Shown: positions 52,758-63,407, counted from the first letter of the stretch. The stretch: DNA of 64,000 bases from Gammaproteobacteria bacterium (GCA_034522055.1 JAXHLS010000002.1:1054001-1118000); one strand, 5' to 3'. Translations and numbers: made by a program. The notes: generated by a model from the sequence alone, not told the origin.

Positions 52758-53174
52758 ATGTACGCTCTGGTGTATGTAAGCTCCGCCACCACCCTGTTCA
52801 GCGAAGCGGACCTCGTGGCACTGCTGGCCCAGTCCCGCGAGAAAAACGCGGGTCTCGGGATCAGCGGCATGCTGCTCTACAAGGAAGGGAACTTCATGCA
52901 GGTCCTGGAAGGGGAGAAGAGCGCGGTGCTGGGGCTCATGGACGCCATCCAGGATGACCCCCGGCACCACGGAGTCATCATCATCAATCAAGGCGACGCT
53001 CCGCGGCGCCAGTTCGGCGACTGGTCCATGGGTTTTCGCAACCTGGACGATCCGGCCCTCCGCGCCACCCCCGGTTACAGTCCGTTCCTGAACACCCCCA
53101 TCACCGGCGATGTCTTCACAGGGGATGAGGGCCGCTGCTGGGAACTGCTCCATCTCTTCAGGGCCACCATGTAG
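52758..53174 (+). CDS. Stand-alone BLUF blue-light photoreceptor
   Basis: 138 residues. The flavin-binding BLUF fold is complete: Y6 (VYVSSA), N30 (SREKNAGLGISG), Q48 (GNFMQVLEG), W89 and M91 (DWSMGF). These match AppA Y21, N45, Q63, W104 and M106 by a constant offset of 15. The last 45 residues are a short cap, with no effector domain. It must act by binding another protein. The window also encodes a photolyase and an RpoE-ChrR system, all light-related, though not adjacent. Confidence 0.93.
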   Translation: MYALVYVSSATTLFSEADLVALLAQSREKNAGLGISGMLLYKEGNFMQVLEGEKSAVLGLMDAIQDDPRHHGVIIINQGDAPRRQFGDWSMGFRNLDDPALRATPGYSPFLNTPITGDVFTGDEGRCWELLHLFRATM

Positions 53175-53285
53175 CGCTGCCGCGGGGCTGCCCGGCCAGA
53201 CGAACCCTGCCAGCTCATGCCGGCCGCGATGCTGGTAAACTCCGGCCGGGAGATACTCCACTCAAACACCAAGGAACCGAAATAA

Positions 53286-53486
53286 ATGATGGGTTTGGAA
53301 ATCGGCGGCCTGTTCGGCCTCATACTCCTCGTCCTCGACATCTACGCCATCGTCAAGACGGTGCAGAGCGGCGCCTCCACGGGTGCCAAGGTGTTGTGGA
53401 TAGTCATCATCATCCTGTTGCCGTTGCTCGGACTCATCCTGTGGTTCCTCTTCGGCCCCAGCGGCAACGGCAGGTCGCTGAGGTAA
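53286..53486 (+). CDS. PLDc_N-type small membrane protein
   Basis: 66 residues, two transmembrane helices (LEIGGLFGLILLVLDIYAIV and VLWIVIIILLPLLGLILWF) around a GASTGAK loop. This matches the phospholipase-D N-terminal membrane domain (PF13396-like), found alone in many bacteria. Role unknown; possibly an envelope-stress small protein. ATG 53289 is an alternative start. Confidence 0.85.
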   Translation: MMGLEIGGLFGLILLVLDIYAIVKTVQSGASTGAKVLWIVIIILLPLLGLILWFLFGPSGNGRSLR

Positions 53487-53493
53487 CCCGGCC

Positions 53494-54342
53494 TCAACCG
53501 CTTTCGTACAGGGCCTGCTGAAACAGGGCCAGGCGGCGGGGCAATCGTGGCAGTTCCTGACCGTGACGCCAGCGGCTGGCGTGGTGGACATCCAGGGCCT
53601 CCAGACGGTCCGCGGGCGCCGGATGGGTCTTGAACAGCAACGCCAGGGCGTCGCTCGCGCCGCCCATGGCGTCCAGGGTCACCAGTACACCCCGCAGGCC
53701 ATCGGGGGCATAGCCCGCCCGTTGCGCCAGTACCACGCCGTCCCGATCGGCCTCGAACTCGTCCTCCCGATCGAGGCCCTTGGTATAGAGTTCCATGCCG
53801 GCATTCACCAGGGCATCGATATTGCGGCCGTCCTGCCGGGCCATGATACTGGCCACATCGGCGGCCAGGCCCATGCGGGCCTGCTCCTGGATGGCATTCA
53901 GATGATGGCGGCGCAGCACGTGGACGATCTCGTGGCCCAGCACCCCCGCCAGCTCCGCCTCGTCCCGCAGGGCCATGAACAGGCCGCGGGTGATGAACAC
54001 ATAGCCTCCGGGGGCCGCGAAGGCGTTGATGGAATCCGTATCGATGACGCCGAAACGCCAGGGCAGGGACGGCCGTTCGCTGTGGCGGGCCACCCACAGG
54101 CCAACCTGATTCACGTAACGCTGGACCGAGACATTCTCCACCAGGGGCGCGGCCCCCAGGAGGCGGGCCGAGACCGCCGTGCCCAGTTCTATCTCCCGGG
54201 GCTCGTCCACTTCGGTGACCGCCTCCTGGGCCTTGCCGATCATCTCGCCCACCTTGCCGAGATCGATGCTGCCGAAGTCGAAGCCGCCCGCGGTACCCGC
54301 GAACAGCACCGTAACGCCGAAAACCACTGTCTTGAAATGCAT
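53494..54342 (-). CDS. M48-family exported metalloprotease
   Basis: 282 residues from ATG 54342 (MHFKTVVFGVTVLFAGTAGG, signal peptide). Zinc motif VLGHEIVHVLRRHH, then the third-ligand Glu in REDEFEADRDGVVLAQRAGY, as in BepA/LoiP/YcaL-type enzymes that handle outer-membrane proteins. NAFAAPGGYVFITRGLF is the family substrate-channel block. It is co-transcribed with the SH3 protein gene upstream, 13 bp apart. Confidence 0.92.
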   Translation of the reverse strand: MHFKTVVFGVTVLFAGTAGGFDFGSIDLGKVGEMIGKAQEAVTEVDEPREIELGTAVSARLLGAAPLVENVSVQRYVNQVGLWVARHSERPSLPWRFGVIDTDSINAFAAPGGYVFITRGLFMALRDEAELAGVLGHEIVHVLRRHHLNAIQEQARMGLAADVASIMARQDGRNIDALVNAGMELYTKGLDREDEFEADRDGVVLAQRAGYAPDGLRGVLVTLDAMGGASDALALLFKTHPAPADRLEALDVHHASRWRHGQELPRLPRRLALFQQALYESG

Positions 54343-54355
54343 CCTGTCGCCCCGT

Positions 54356-54919
54356 CTAAAAGCCAAAGTTCAGACCACCGCCCCCGTCAGAATCCCGCTC
54401 GTCGGCGGCCACCTCCACGTAGCCCACGTCCCGCGATGACAATCCACCATCGCTGGCCAGGCTCGCCGCCTCCACCCTATCGGCGCGAAAACCGTCGAGA
54501 CGCCGTATCTGGGCCATGTCCGAGCGGGCATTGTTGATGTCCACGGCGTCGAGGCCGCGGATACCGATGGTGTTGGTCACCCGTCCCCCCTGGTTGCCGC
54601 CGCGGGAGAACAACCCCAGCAACCCGCCGATGCCGGATTCCTTTTTCGCCGCCTTTTCCCCTTCCCCCGCACGAACGTCGAAGCGCCGGATCCAACCCTC
54701 CTGACCGCTATCCTCGACCCTCACCCGCAACCACAGGCCCTGGCCCTCGCCGATGGCCACGCGCGTATCCGCCGGCACCCGGGCCACCACCTCGGCATTG
54801 AAGGCCGGGCCCGCCAGCAACCGGCTGTCGATGAAGACGGTGCCCACGCCGGACTGGGCGAGGGCCTCCAGGCACCACCCGAAGGCAGCCAAAAGCATCC
54901 ATGTATTCCGTGTTTTCAA
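54356..54919 (-). CDS. Exported SH3-domain protein paired with the M48 protease
   Basis: 187 residues if translation starts at TTG 54919, which has an AAGGGG ribosome-binding site 6 nt upstream and gives a proper signal peptide (KTRNTWMLLAAFGWCLEALAQ). ATG 54898 is an alternative but has a shorter signal. The SH3 domain follows (VFIDSRLLAGPAFNAEVVAR, LWLRVRVEDSGQEGWIRRFD), then a Gly-rich stretch (GIGGLLGLFSRGGNQGG) and a variable C-terminus ending LNFGF. SH3 proteins next to M48 proteases probably bind peptidoglycan or the protease. Confidence 0.82.
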   Translation of the reverse strand: MKTRNTWMLLAAFGWCLEALAQSGVGTVFIDSRLLAGPAFNAEVVARVPADTRVAIGEGQGLWLRVRVEDSGQEGWIRRFDVRAGEGEKAAKKESGIGGLLGLFSRGGNQGGRVTNTIGIRGLDAVDINNARSDMAQIRRLDGFRADRVEAASLASDGGLSSRDVGYVEVAADERDSDGGGGLNFGF

Positions 54920-55065
54920 TTCACACCCCTTACCGCACAATGATCCGATTCCGACAGATTATAGCCCCCACCGCGGTCGGGTTGGCGAGGCGCCGGCCAT
55001 GAGGCGTCCGCCCACGCGCGGCGCGACCACACGGGCCGAACGACCAACCACAGAGGGCATCCGCC

Positions 55066-56115
55066 ATGAATCCAGAAACCCACGTCCGTGAACGCTACAC
55101 CGCCGGGGCCGCCAGCCGCCAGGAGGAACTCTGTTGTCCGGTGGATTACGACCCCGCCCTGCTGGCGGCCCTGCCGGCCGAGATCATCGACAAGGACTAC
55201 GGCTGCGGGGACCCCAGCCGTTACGTGCGGCCGGGGGACCGGGTGCTAGATCTGGGCTCCGGCGGCGGCAAGCTGTGCTACATGGCCGCCCAACTGGTGG
55301 GGCCGGCGGGTTTCGTCACGGGCGTGGACAGCAACGATGACATGCTGGCCCTGGCACGCCGCTACCAGCCGGAGATGGCGGCCCGCCTCGGCGGCGAGCG
55401 CACCCGCTTCCTCAAGGGACGCATCCAGGACCTGGCCCTGGATCTGGAGCGCCTGGAGGCCTGGCTCGCCCACAACACCATCCGCACCAGCGCCGATCTG
55501 AACCGCCTGAAGGCCCGGGAGGACGAACTGCGCGCCGACCACCCCCTCATCGCGGACGCCTCCGTGGACCTCGTGATATCCAATTGCGTCCTCAACCTGG
55601 TGGACGACCGGGACAAGGGTCGCCTCATCCGCGAGATCCGCCGCGTGCTGCGGCCCGGCGGGCGCATCGCCATCTCCGACATCGTCAGCGACCGGGAGGT
55701 CCCCAAACACCTGCGCCGGGATCCCGAACTATGGTCCGGCTGCATCTCCGGCGCCTTCGAGGAACGGGCCTTCCTGGAGGCCTTCGTCGACGCCGGATTC
55801 CATGCCGTGCGCTACGACAAGTGGGACCCGGCGCCGTGGCGGGAGGTGGAGGGGATCCGCTTTCGCGCCGTCACGGTGACGGCCGTCAATCCCCCTGCTG
55901 CCGATGATGCCATCGGCGCCGGCAGCGTGTTCTATCGCGGTCCCTACGCCCAGGTGGCCCTGGAGAACGGGCGGGTATTCCAGCGTGGCCGGCGCACCGA
56001 GGTGGATGCCGGCCTGCACGCCCTGCTCACCGGCGGCGTCTACGGCGAGGATTTCGTGGCGCCCGACGGCGTCCCCGCCTCCTCGGGTGGTGGCTGTGGA
56101 CCGCGATGTTGCTGA
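55066..56115 (+). CDS. arsM: ArsM-type arsenite methyltransferase (arsenosugar-type)
   Basis: 349 residues. SAM motif VLDLGSGGGKLCYMAA. Cysteines C47 (DYGCGDPS), C174 (ISNCVLN) and C226 (WSGCISGAF) match the three ArsM cysteines that bind As(III). The N-terminal LCCPVDYDP and DYGCGDPS blocks are those of arsenosugar-pathway ArsM. The C-terminus ends SGGGCGPRCC, a further thiol cluster possibly delivering metalloid. The usual radical-SAM partner ArsS is not visible nearby. A VOC gene overlaps its end by 10 bp. Confidence 0.85.
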   Translation: MNPETHVRERYTAGAASRQEELCCPVDYDPALLAALPAEIIDKDYGCGDPSRYVRPGDRVLDLGSGGGKLCYMAAQLVGPAGFVTGVDSNDDMLALARRYQPEMAARLGGERTRFLKGRIQDLALDLERLEAWLAHNTIRTSADLNRLKAREDELRADHPLIADASVDLVISNCVLNLVDDRDKGRLIREIRRVLRPGGRIAISDIVSDREVPKHLRRDPELWSGCISGAFEERAFLEAFVDAGFHAVRYDKWDPAPWREVEGIRFRAVTVTAVNPPAADDAIGAGSVFYRGPYAQVALENGRVFQRGRRTEVDAGLHALLTGGVYGEDFVAPDGVPASSGGGCGPRCC

Positions 56116-56861
56116 CGCCGGGCCACTTCTGCTGGTGCGAGACCGTAACCCGGGACCCGGCGGGCAGTGCGCGCTTCTATGGTGAATTGCTCGGCTGGCA
56201 GCCCCGGGAGGAGAGCATGGGCCCCGCCGGGGCCTCCACCCTGTTCAGCCTCGACGGCCGGGACGTGGCCGGCGCCGCGGCCATGAGTGCCCGCCCGCGC
56301 CACCCGACGGCCGGCGGCTACTGGCTGAGTCATATCCTGTGCGAGGACGCGGAACAGCTGAGCGAGTCAGCGGCAGGCCTCGGCGGCGGGGTGACGATGC
56401 CTCCCACCACCATCCCGGGGGTGGGACGACTGGCCATCCTGACCGATCCCCGGAGTGCCTCGTTCGCCTTGTGGCAGGGGGCCGGCGACGTCGAACCCTG
56501 GCCCCGCCTGCCGGGTTATCCCTGCTGGTTCGAACTCAACACCGGGGCCCCGGAGGTAGCGGAATACTATTGCGCCCTGCTGGGCTGGCGGACAGAGACC
56601 CGGCGCTACGACCGGGACTACACCGTATTCTTTAAGGACGACACGGCGGTGGCCAGCGTGGCCGTGCTGCCCCCCGGTTCGGCGGTGGCGGACCACTGGC
56701 TGCCTTTTTTTGCCATAACAGGCTGCGGCACCATCGTGAGCCGCGCCACCGACCTGGGGGCCAGCATCAGGCTCCCGGGCACCCTGGTACCCGGCCTCGG
56801 CCGCTACGCCGTGATCGTGGACCCCTTCGAGGCCGCCTTCGCCGTCAAGCAGAACCTCTGA
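56106..56861 (+). CDS. VOC-family protein (two glyoxalase-like domains)
   Basis: 251 residues with two tandem VOC modules: HFCWCETVTRDPAGSARFYG ... RLAILTDPRSASFALWQ, and PCWFELNTGAPEVAEYYCAL ... RYAVIVDPFEAAFAVKQ. Such proteins resemble two-domain glyoxalase/bleomycin-resistance-type enzymes. Translation is coupled to arsM by a 10-bp overlap. It may handle a methylated-arsenic or thiol conjugate, or act as a binding protein; not proven. Confidence 0.85.
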   Translation: MLLTPGHFCWCETVTRDPAGSARFYGELLGWQPREESMGPAGASTLFSLDGRDVAGAAAMSARPRHPTAGGYWLSHILCEDAEQLSESAAGLGGGVTMPPTTIPGVGRLAILTDPRSASFALWQGAGDVEPWPRLPGYPCWFELNTGAPEVAEYYCALLGWRTETRRYDRDYTVFFKDDTAVASVAVLPPGSAVADHWLPFFAITGCGTIVSRATDLGASIRLPGTLVPGLGRYAVIVDPFEAAFAVKQNL

Positions 56862-56865
56862 GGCC

Positions 56866-57306
56866 GTGGCCACCCCGCTGCCAGGGCTGCTGGGCGCCAT
56901 CCTGCTGCTTAACGGGGTCGCCGTCCATGGCGCCCCCGACAACGGCCACCGCCTGCTGGCCGAGTGCCGGGCCGCCCAGGCCCTGCTGGCGGACGCCCCC
57001 CTGGACGCCACTACCCGGGAGGGGGCCATGTACTGCCTGGGTTACCTGCGGGGGGTCACCCGCATCGTCACCATCGGCCATCATCTGAAGCCCCAGGGAC
57101 AACTGTTCTGTCCGCCCCGGGAAGGCATCCGCAGCCGGGATGCGGTGGAGGTACTGGTACGCTATCTGGAAGCCTTTCCGGAACGCCTGCCGGCCCCGCG
57201 CGTGACCCTGGTGGCGGCCGCCTTCATGCGAGCCTGGCCCTGTACCCCGCCGGCATGGCCCGACGGCCCGCCACCGGTGGGCCTCGAGGACCGCTGGCAA
57301 CCGTAA
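56866..57306 (+). CDS. Rap1a/Tai-like exported protein
   Basis: 146 residues from GTG 56866, 4 bp after the VOC stop, with a signal peptide (PGLLGAILLLNGVAVHG). The mature part has the Rap1a/Tai pattern: CRAAQALLADAPL, AMYCLGYLRGVTRIV, LFCPPREGIRSRDAVEVLVR, YLEAFPERLP and FMRAWPC, including conserved disulfide cysteines. Some relatives are immunity proteins against type VI amidase effectors, but most housekeeping homologues have no known effector; none is seen here. Confidence 0.8.
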   Translation: MATPLPGLLGAILLLNGVAVHGAPDNGHRLLAECRAAQALLADAPLDATTREGAMYCLGYLRGVTRIVTIGHHLKPQGQLFCPPREGIRSRDAVEVLVRYLEAFPERLPAPRVTLVAAAFMRAWPCTPPAWPDGPPPVGLEDRWQP

Positions 57307-57593
57307 TTCGGGGACAGTTTACTAATTAGGCTCGTGAGCAGAATTCGTGGGTGTAGAAGGGGAGCATTTTCTCTCGCCAAGAACGCCAAGGAACCTGTTT
57401 GATTGTCGGGATAAATCCCGACCTACAAAAAGCGTAACCGCGAAAGACGCGAAAGGACGCGAAAAGGGGGAAGGTCAGGGAGGAGTGGCAGTTTGAAAAG
57501 GCGCAGCGGATCCACCGTTTCGGCGTCAGCAGCCCCGGCACACCGATGTTAATCTTTTCACTATTCACTATTCACTATTCCCTTTCCCCTTTC
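57307..57593. repeat. Intergenic repeat cluster (family C copy 2 and a direct repeat)
   Basis: No gene. A 26-bp sequence starting TAATTCGGGGACAG (57304-57329) recurs with one mismatch at 59433-59458, beyond the ABC transporter. GAGCAGAATTCGTGGGTGTAGAA follows, related to 21438-21460. A family A palindrome lies at about 57397-57427, and an inverted copy of family C at 57425-57605. The latter is nearly identical to 48430-48615 over about 130 bp. Confidence 0.75.
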
Positions 57594-59426
<1,833 letters not shown>

Positions 59427-59432
59427 GATGGG

Positions 59433-59458
59433 TAATTCGGTGACAGTTTACTAATTAG
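59433..59458 (+). repeat. 26-bp direct repeat, second copy
   Basis: TAATTCGGTGACAGTTTACT..., identical to 57304-57329 except one base. Lies just upstream of the ABC exporter start on its 5' side, the partner lying beyond its 3' end. Confidence 0.75.
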
Positions 59459-59490
59459 AGGCATCCGCCGCGCGCCACTGGGGGGACGGC

Positions 59491-61761
59491 CTACTCTTTG
59501 CCGGCCCGTACCAGGCCGCCGAGGCCGAGGCCCACCAATTCCTCGTTGAGCAAAATGCGAATGGCTTCAGGGGATTCCATGGCCAGGGAACGGATGAGCA
59601 GTTCCCGCGCACGCTCGAGGCTGATGGAGCGGATCACCCACTTGATACGCGGCAGCGCCGAGGCGCTCATGCTCAGGGCGTCGATGCCCAGCGCGGTGAG
59701 CAGGATGGCGGCAGCAGGGTCGCCGGCCATCTCGCCACACACGCTCACCGGGCGCCCGTGGTGGCGGGCCCCCTGGACGATCTCCCGCAGGGCCCTCAGC
59801 ACGGCCGGATGGAGATTGTCGTAGAGCCCTGCCACCCGGGCGTTGTTGCGGTCCACCGCCAGCAGGTACTGGGTGAGATCATTGGTGCCGACCGACAGGA
59901 AGTCCACCCGCCTTGCCAGGGCCTCGGCCTGATATACCAGGGCCGGCACCTCTACCATCACCCCCAGGGGCGGCCGCGTGCAATCCAGGCCCTCCTCTGC
60001 CAACTCGCGGCAGGCCTGGTCGATGAGGGCGCTGGCCTCGTCCACCTCCTCCACCCGGCTCACCATGGGCAGCAGGATGCGCAGGTTGTCGAGCCCCGCA
60101 TTGGCCCGCAGCATGGAACGGATCTGGCCGAGGAACACCTCCGGGTGGTCCAGGGTGATACGGATGCCGCGCCAGCCCAGGAAGGGGTTCTCCTCGCGGA
60201 TGGGGAAATAGGGCAGGGTCTTGTCGCCCCCCACATCCAGGGTGCGCATGGTGACCGGCATGGGGGCGAAGCTGGCCAGCACGTCCAGGTAGATGCGGTA
60301 CTGTTCGTCCTCGCCGGGAAACTGCTGGCGCACCATGAAGGGAAACTCGGTGCGGTACAGACCCACCCCCTCGCCGCCGCTGTCCCGGGCCGGGGTGATA
60401 TCCGCCAGCAGGCCGGTGTTCACCTGCAAGGTCACACGATGGCCGTCGGTGGTCTCGGCCGGCAGGTCGCGGAGTTCCCTGAGGTCGCTGGCGAGTTCCT
60501 GGTCTTCCCGCTGCAGGCGCAGGTACTCGTCGCGCACGGCGTCCACCGGGTCGATGCACACCCGGCCGCGGTAACCGTCCACCACGATGGCCCGCCCCGC
60601 CAGCCGGGCCAGGGGCAGGTCGCCCAGCCCCATGACGGCGGGGATCCCCAGGGAGGTGGCCAGCACCGCCACGTGGGACATGGCGGAACCGGTGGTACAG
60701 GCCACCCCGGCGATGCGGTCCAGGGGGGCCTCCGCCAGATCGGCCACGGTGATGCTCGCCCCCACCAGCACCGCGTCCTCGGGGTATTCCACCGCATCAC
60801 GGCCCTCCTGGCGCAGCAGGTGACGCAGGATCAGGCGTCCCACGTCCCTCAGGTCCTCGCCCCTGGCCCGCAGATACTCGTCCTCCATGTCGTCGAACAC
60901 CCGGGCGTGGACGGCGATGGTGTGACGCAAGGCCGCCGGGGCCCACAACCCGCCGTCGATGCGCTGCTCCGTCTCCCGCACCAGACTGGCGCTGTCCAGC
61001 ATCATGCGGTAGGCGTCGAACAGCACCTCGGCGTCGTCGAACAGGACACCCCTGAGGCGCTCGCGGCCGGCGCGCAGCTCCTCCCGCACCTCCTGGATGG
61101 CCAGGTGCAGGGCCGCCTTCTCGCCCTCGGGATCGGCGGTGGGACGGTCCTGCACCGAGGCCAGATCCGCACTCGGCACCATCGGCACGATGGTGCCCAC
61201 GGCCACCCCCGTGGCACCCCGGGTACCGGTGAGGAAACCCATGCCCTGGCCGCGGGGCTCCGCCAGGGTGTCCACCTCGCCCGAGTGGGCCGCATGGATG
61301 ATGGCGCCGGCGAGCTGGGCGGCGGCGGTGAACAGGAAGGCGACCTCGTCCTCGCTGAAGCGGCGGTGGGCGCTCTGCTGCACCACCAGCACCCCCAACA
61401 GGCGCCGGTAATGGATGATGGGCACGCCCAGGAAGGCGTTGTAGTGCTCCTCGCCGGTCTCCGGGAAGTAGCGATAGCTGGGGTGAGCCGAGGCCTCCTC
61501 CAGGTTCACCGGCTCCTGGCGGGTACCCACCAGGCCCACCAGGCCCTCGTCCTGCCCCAGTCGCACCACCCCCACGGACTCGGGCTCGAGGCCCTCGGTG
61601 GCCATCAGTACGTAGTCGCTGCGGGTCCCGGCCCGCAGGTACACGGAGCACACGTCCACGGCCATGGCCTCGCGGACACGACTGACGATGATGCCGAGGG
61701 CCTCATCGAGGTCGTCGGCATTGTCCACCGCCTGGATGATGCGCCTCAGGACATCGAGCAT
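59491..61761 (-). CDS. ptsP: Nitrogen-PTS enzyme I PtsP
   Basis: Phosphotransfer from PEP to NPr in the nitrogen-related PTS. 756 residues: an N-terminal GAF domain (to about 165), the EI N-domain, the phospho-His in ACTTGSAMSHVAVLATSLG near residue 358, then the PEP-binding TIM barrel (GVGLYRTEFPFM, RTLDVGGDKTLPYFPIREEN, VSVCGEMAGDPAAAILL). GAF regulation by glutamine and 2-oxoglutarate is known in relatives. npr and ptsN are not in this window. Confidence 0.95.
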   Translation of the reverse strand: MLDVLRRIIQAVDNADDLDEALGIIVSRVREAMAVDVCSVYLRAGTRSDYVLMATEGLEPESVGVVRLGQDEGLVGLVGTRQEPVNLEEASAHPSYRYFPETGEEHYNAFLGVPIIHYRRLLGVLVVQQSAHRRFSEDEVAFLFTAAAQLAGAIIHAAHSGEVDTLAEPRGQGMGFLTGTRGATGVAVGTIVPMVPSADLASVQDRPTADPEGEKAALHLAIQEVREELRAGRERLRGVLFDDAEVLFDAYRMMLDSASLVRETEQRIDGGLWAPAALRHTIAVHARVFDDMEDEYLRARGEDLRDVGRLILRHLLRQEGRDAVEYPEDAVLVGASITVADLAEAPLDRIAGVACTTGSAMSHVAVLATSLGIPAVMGLGDLPLARLAGRAIVVDGYRGRVCIDPVDAVRDEYLRLQREDQELASDLRELRDLPAETTDGHRVTLQVNTGLLADITPARDSGGEGVGLYRTEFPFMVRQQFPGEDEQYRIYLDVLASFAPMPVTMRTLDVGGDKTLPYFPIREENPFLGWRGIRITLDHPEVFLGQIRSMLRANAGLDNLRILLPMVSRVEEVDEASALIDQACRELAEEGLDCTRPPLGVMVEVPALVYQAEALARRVDFLSVGTNDLTQYLLAVDRNNARVAGLYDNLHPAVLRALREIVQGARHHGRPVSVCGEMAGDPAAAILLTALGIDALSMSASALPRIKWVIRSISLERARELLIRSLAMESPEAIRILLNEELVGLGLGGLVRAGKE

Positions 61762-61778
61762 GGCTGCGCCTCCCGGAT

Positions 61779-62450
61779 TCAGTGGACCTCGATGAGTTCC
61801 ACTTCGAACAGCAGGGGCTCACCGGGGCCGATGACACCGGCCGCGCCCTGCTTGCCGTAGCCCTGGGCCGCGGGTATGGCGATCTCCCAGCGCGCACCCT
61901 CGCGCATCATGGGCAGGGCGGCCCGCCAACCCGGGATGACCCGGGTGAGATCGATACGAGTGGGCTCACCCCGGGCATGGGAACTGTCGAACTCGGTGCC
62001 GTCGGCCAGGGTCCCGCGGTAGTGCACCGTGACCTCGGAATCGGTATCGGGCGACGCGCCGGTACCGGCCTCGAGCGTCCGGTAGAGCACCCCATCCGCC
62101 AATTGTTTCACCCCCTCCCGCTGGCGGAATGCCGTCAGAAACGCCTCCTCATCCGCCGCCTTCTGGGCCAGCAGGGCGGCCTGCTCGCGGCGCACGGCCT
62201 CGCGGCGCTCAACCGCAGCCTCATCCATCTCCTGCTGCGTCAGGCGGGGCTCCCGTCCGGCCACCGCGTCCGCGAGACCGAGGGCGAAGGCCTCGGGGTC
62301 GATGGCCACGCCGTCACGCTTGAAACTGCGGCCGACCTCGGTACCCACCAGATAGCTGTAGCGCTCCAGCACGGTTTCCGGCTTGCCATCCGCGGCGTCG
62401 GTGGCCGGCGCCAGGAACAGGGCCATGGCCACGGCGGGAATCAGTCTCAT
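61779..62450 (-). CDS. Exported FKBP-type peptidyl-prolyl isomerase
   Basis: 223 residues from ATG 62450 (signal MRLIPAVAMALFLAPATDA). An N-terminal dimerisation domain (LERYSYLVGTEVGRSFKRDG) and a long helix (QEMDEAAVERREAVRREQAAL) lead to the FKBP domain (SEVTVHYRGTLADGTEFDSS, VIPGWRAALPMMREGARWEI, PGEPLLFEVELIEVH), as in FkpA/Mip. A periplasmic folding helper. It lies 17 bp upstream of ptsP on the same strand. Confidence 0.94.
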   Translation of the reverse strand: MRLIPAVAMALFLAPATDAADGKPETVLERYSYLVGTEVGRSFKRDGVAIDPEAFALGLADAVAGREPRLTQQEMDEAAVERREAVRREQAALLAQKAADEEAFLTAFRQREGVKQLADGVLYRTLEAGTGASPDTDSEVTVHYRGTLADGTEFDSSHARGEPTRIDLTRVIPGWRAALPMMREGARWEIAIPAAQGYGKQGAAGVIGPGEPLLFEVELIEVH

Positions 62451-62546
62451 GGTGCGGTCTCTCCTCGTGATTGCGGACCCGTGCCATGATGCCACATACG
62501 GCGTGACCGTTATCAACCGGAGGCGCCGGGGACTCTTTGCGCGCCC

Positions 62547-63407
62547 TCAAATGCTCAACATCACTACGCCCGCCAGCATCACGGCGCCGGCCGCCAGGTG
62601 CTGGGCCAGCCGCTCCTCGTGGAACCACAAGGCGCCGTAGACGATACCGAACAGCAGGCTCGTGCGTTTGACCGCGATCATGTAGGCCGCCTCCACCAGG
62701 TCGAGGGCCAGGAAATGGGTGACGGCCATGACACCCATGGCCAGTCCCACGGCGCCGCCGGCCCACGGCCGGCGCCACAGCACCGCCAGGCCCGCGCGCC
62801 GCCGGCCGCCGAACAACACCAGGGTGGCGACGCCGAGCAGGGCAAAATAGAAGGGCCCGAAGCTGGCCGGTGTGGCATGGGCCATGGCCGCCTTGCCGAA
62901 CACCGCGGTGAGACTGTAGAGGGCCGCGGTGGCGAGCATGAAGCGGGCACCGGGCTCATGGCTGATGGCCGCGAAGGGCGCGAGGACGCCCTCGTGGAGG
63001 CGCTCCACGTTCAGCAACCATGCCCCCGCCACCACCAGCAGCACCCCCACCAGCCCCACCAGGGGCACCGTCTCTCCCAGCACCACGTAGCCGGTGACCG
63101 TCACCAGCACCGGCGTGAACGCCAGGTAGGGAAGGGTGAGGGCCAGGGGGCTGGTCTGGATGGCCCTGACGTAGAACCACATGGCCAGCAGTTCCAGGGG
63201 TACCAGCAGGGCCAGCAATCCCCAGAAGGCCGGAGGCACGGGCGGCAGCGGATTCACCAACACCAGGGGCACCATCATCATGCCGGCATAGCCGAAGCGC
63301 ACCAGCACCGCCTCCAGCGGACTGTATGCCGCGAGGTAGCGCTTGGTGAGGGCGTCCGCCGTGGCGAGACTGAAGGCGCACACCAGGGACAACACGAGCC
63401 AACTCAT
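62547..63407 (-). CDS. DMT-family (EamA) membrane transporter
   Basis: 286 residues, ten predicted helices in two EamA-type repeats. First repeat starts VLSLVCAFSLATADALTKRY; a conserved joint AIQTSPLALTLPYLAFTPVLV ends the first half; the second repeat starts around ARFMLATAALYSLTAVFGKA and has DLVEAAYMIAVKRTSLLFGI. Substrate unknown. Divergent from the final gene. Confidence 0.9.
   Translation of the reverse strand: MSWLVLSLVCAFSLATADALTKRYLAAYSPLEAVLVRFGYAGMMMVPLVLVNPLPPVPPAFWGLLALLVPLELLAMWFYVRAIQTSPLALTLPYLAFTPVLVTVTGYVVLGETVPLVGLVGVLLVVAGAWLLNVERLHEGVLAPFAAISHEPGARFMLATAALYSLTAVFGKAAMAHATPASFGPFYFALLGVATLVLFGGRRRAGLAVLWRRPWAGGAVGLAMGVMAVTHFLALDLVEAAYMIAVKRTSLLFGIVYGALWFHEERLAQHLAAGAVMLAGVVMLSI

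Noticed and set aside
54941-54964. TGATCC followed by TATAG upstream of arsM
   Set aside because: Spacing is about 13 bp to TATAG and GCCGTA is missing; not the same promoter type.
56866-57306. Rap1a/Tai-like protein as immunity to a type VI effector
   Set aside because: No effector, Hcp, VgrG or type VI component is in the window; the fold is also found in unrelated exported proteins.
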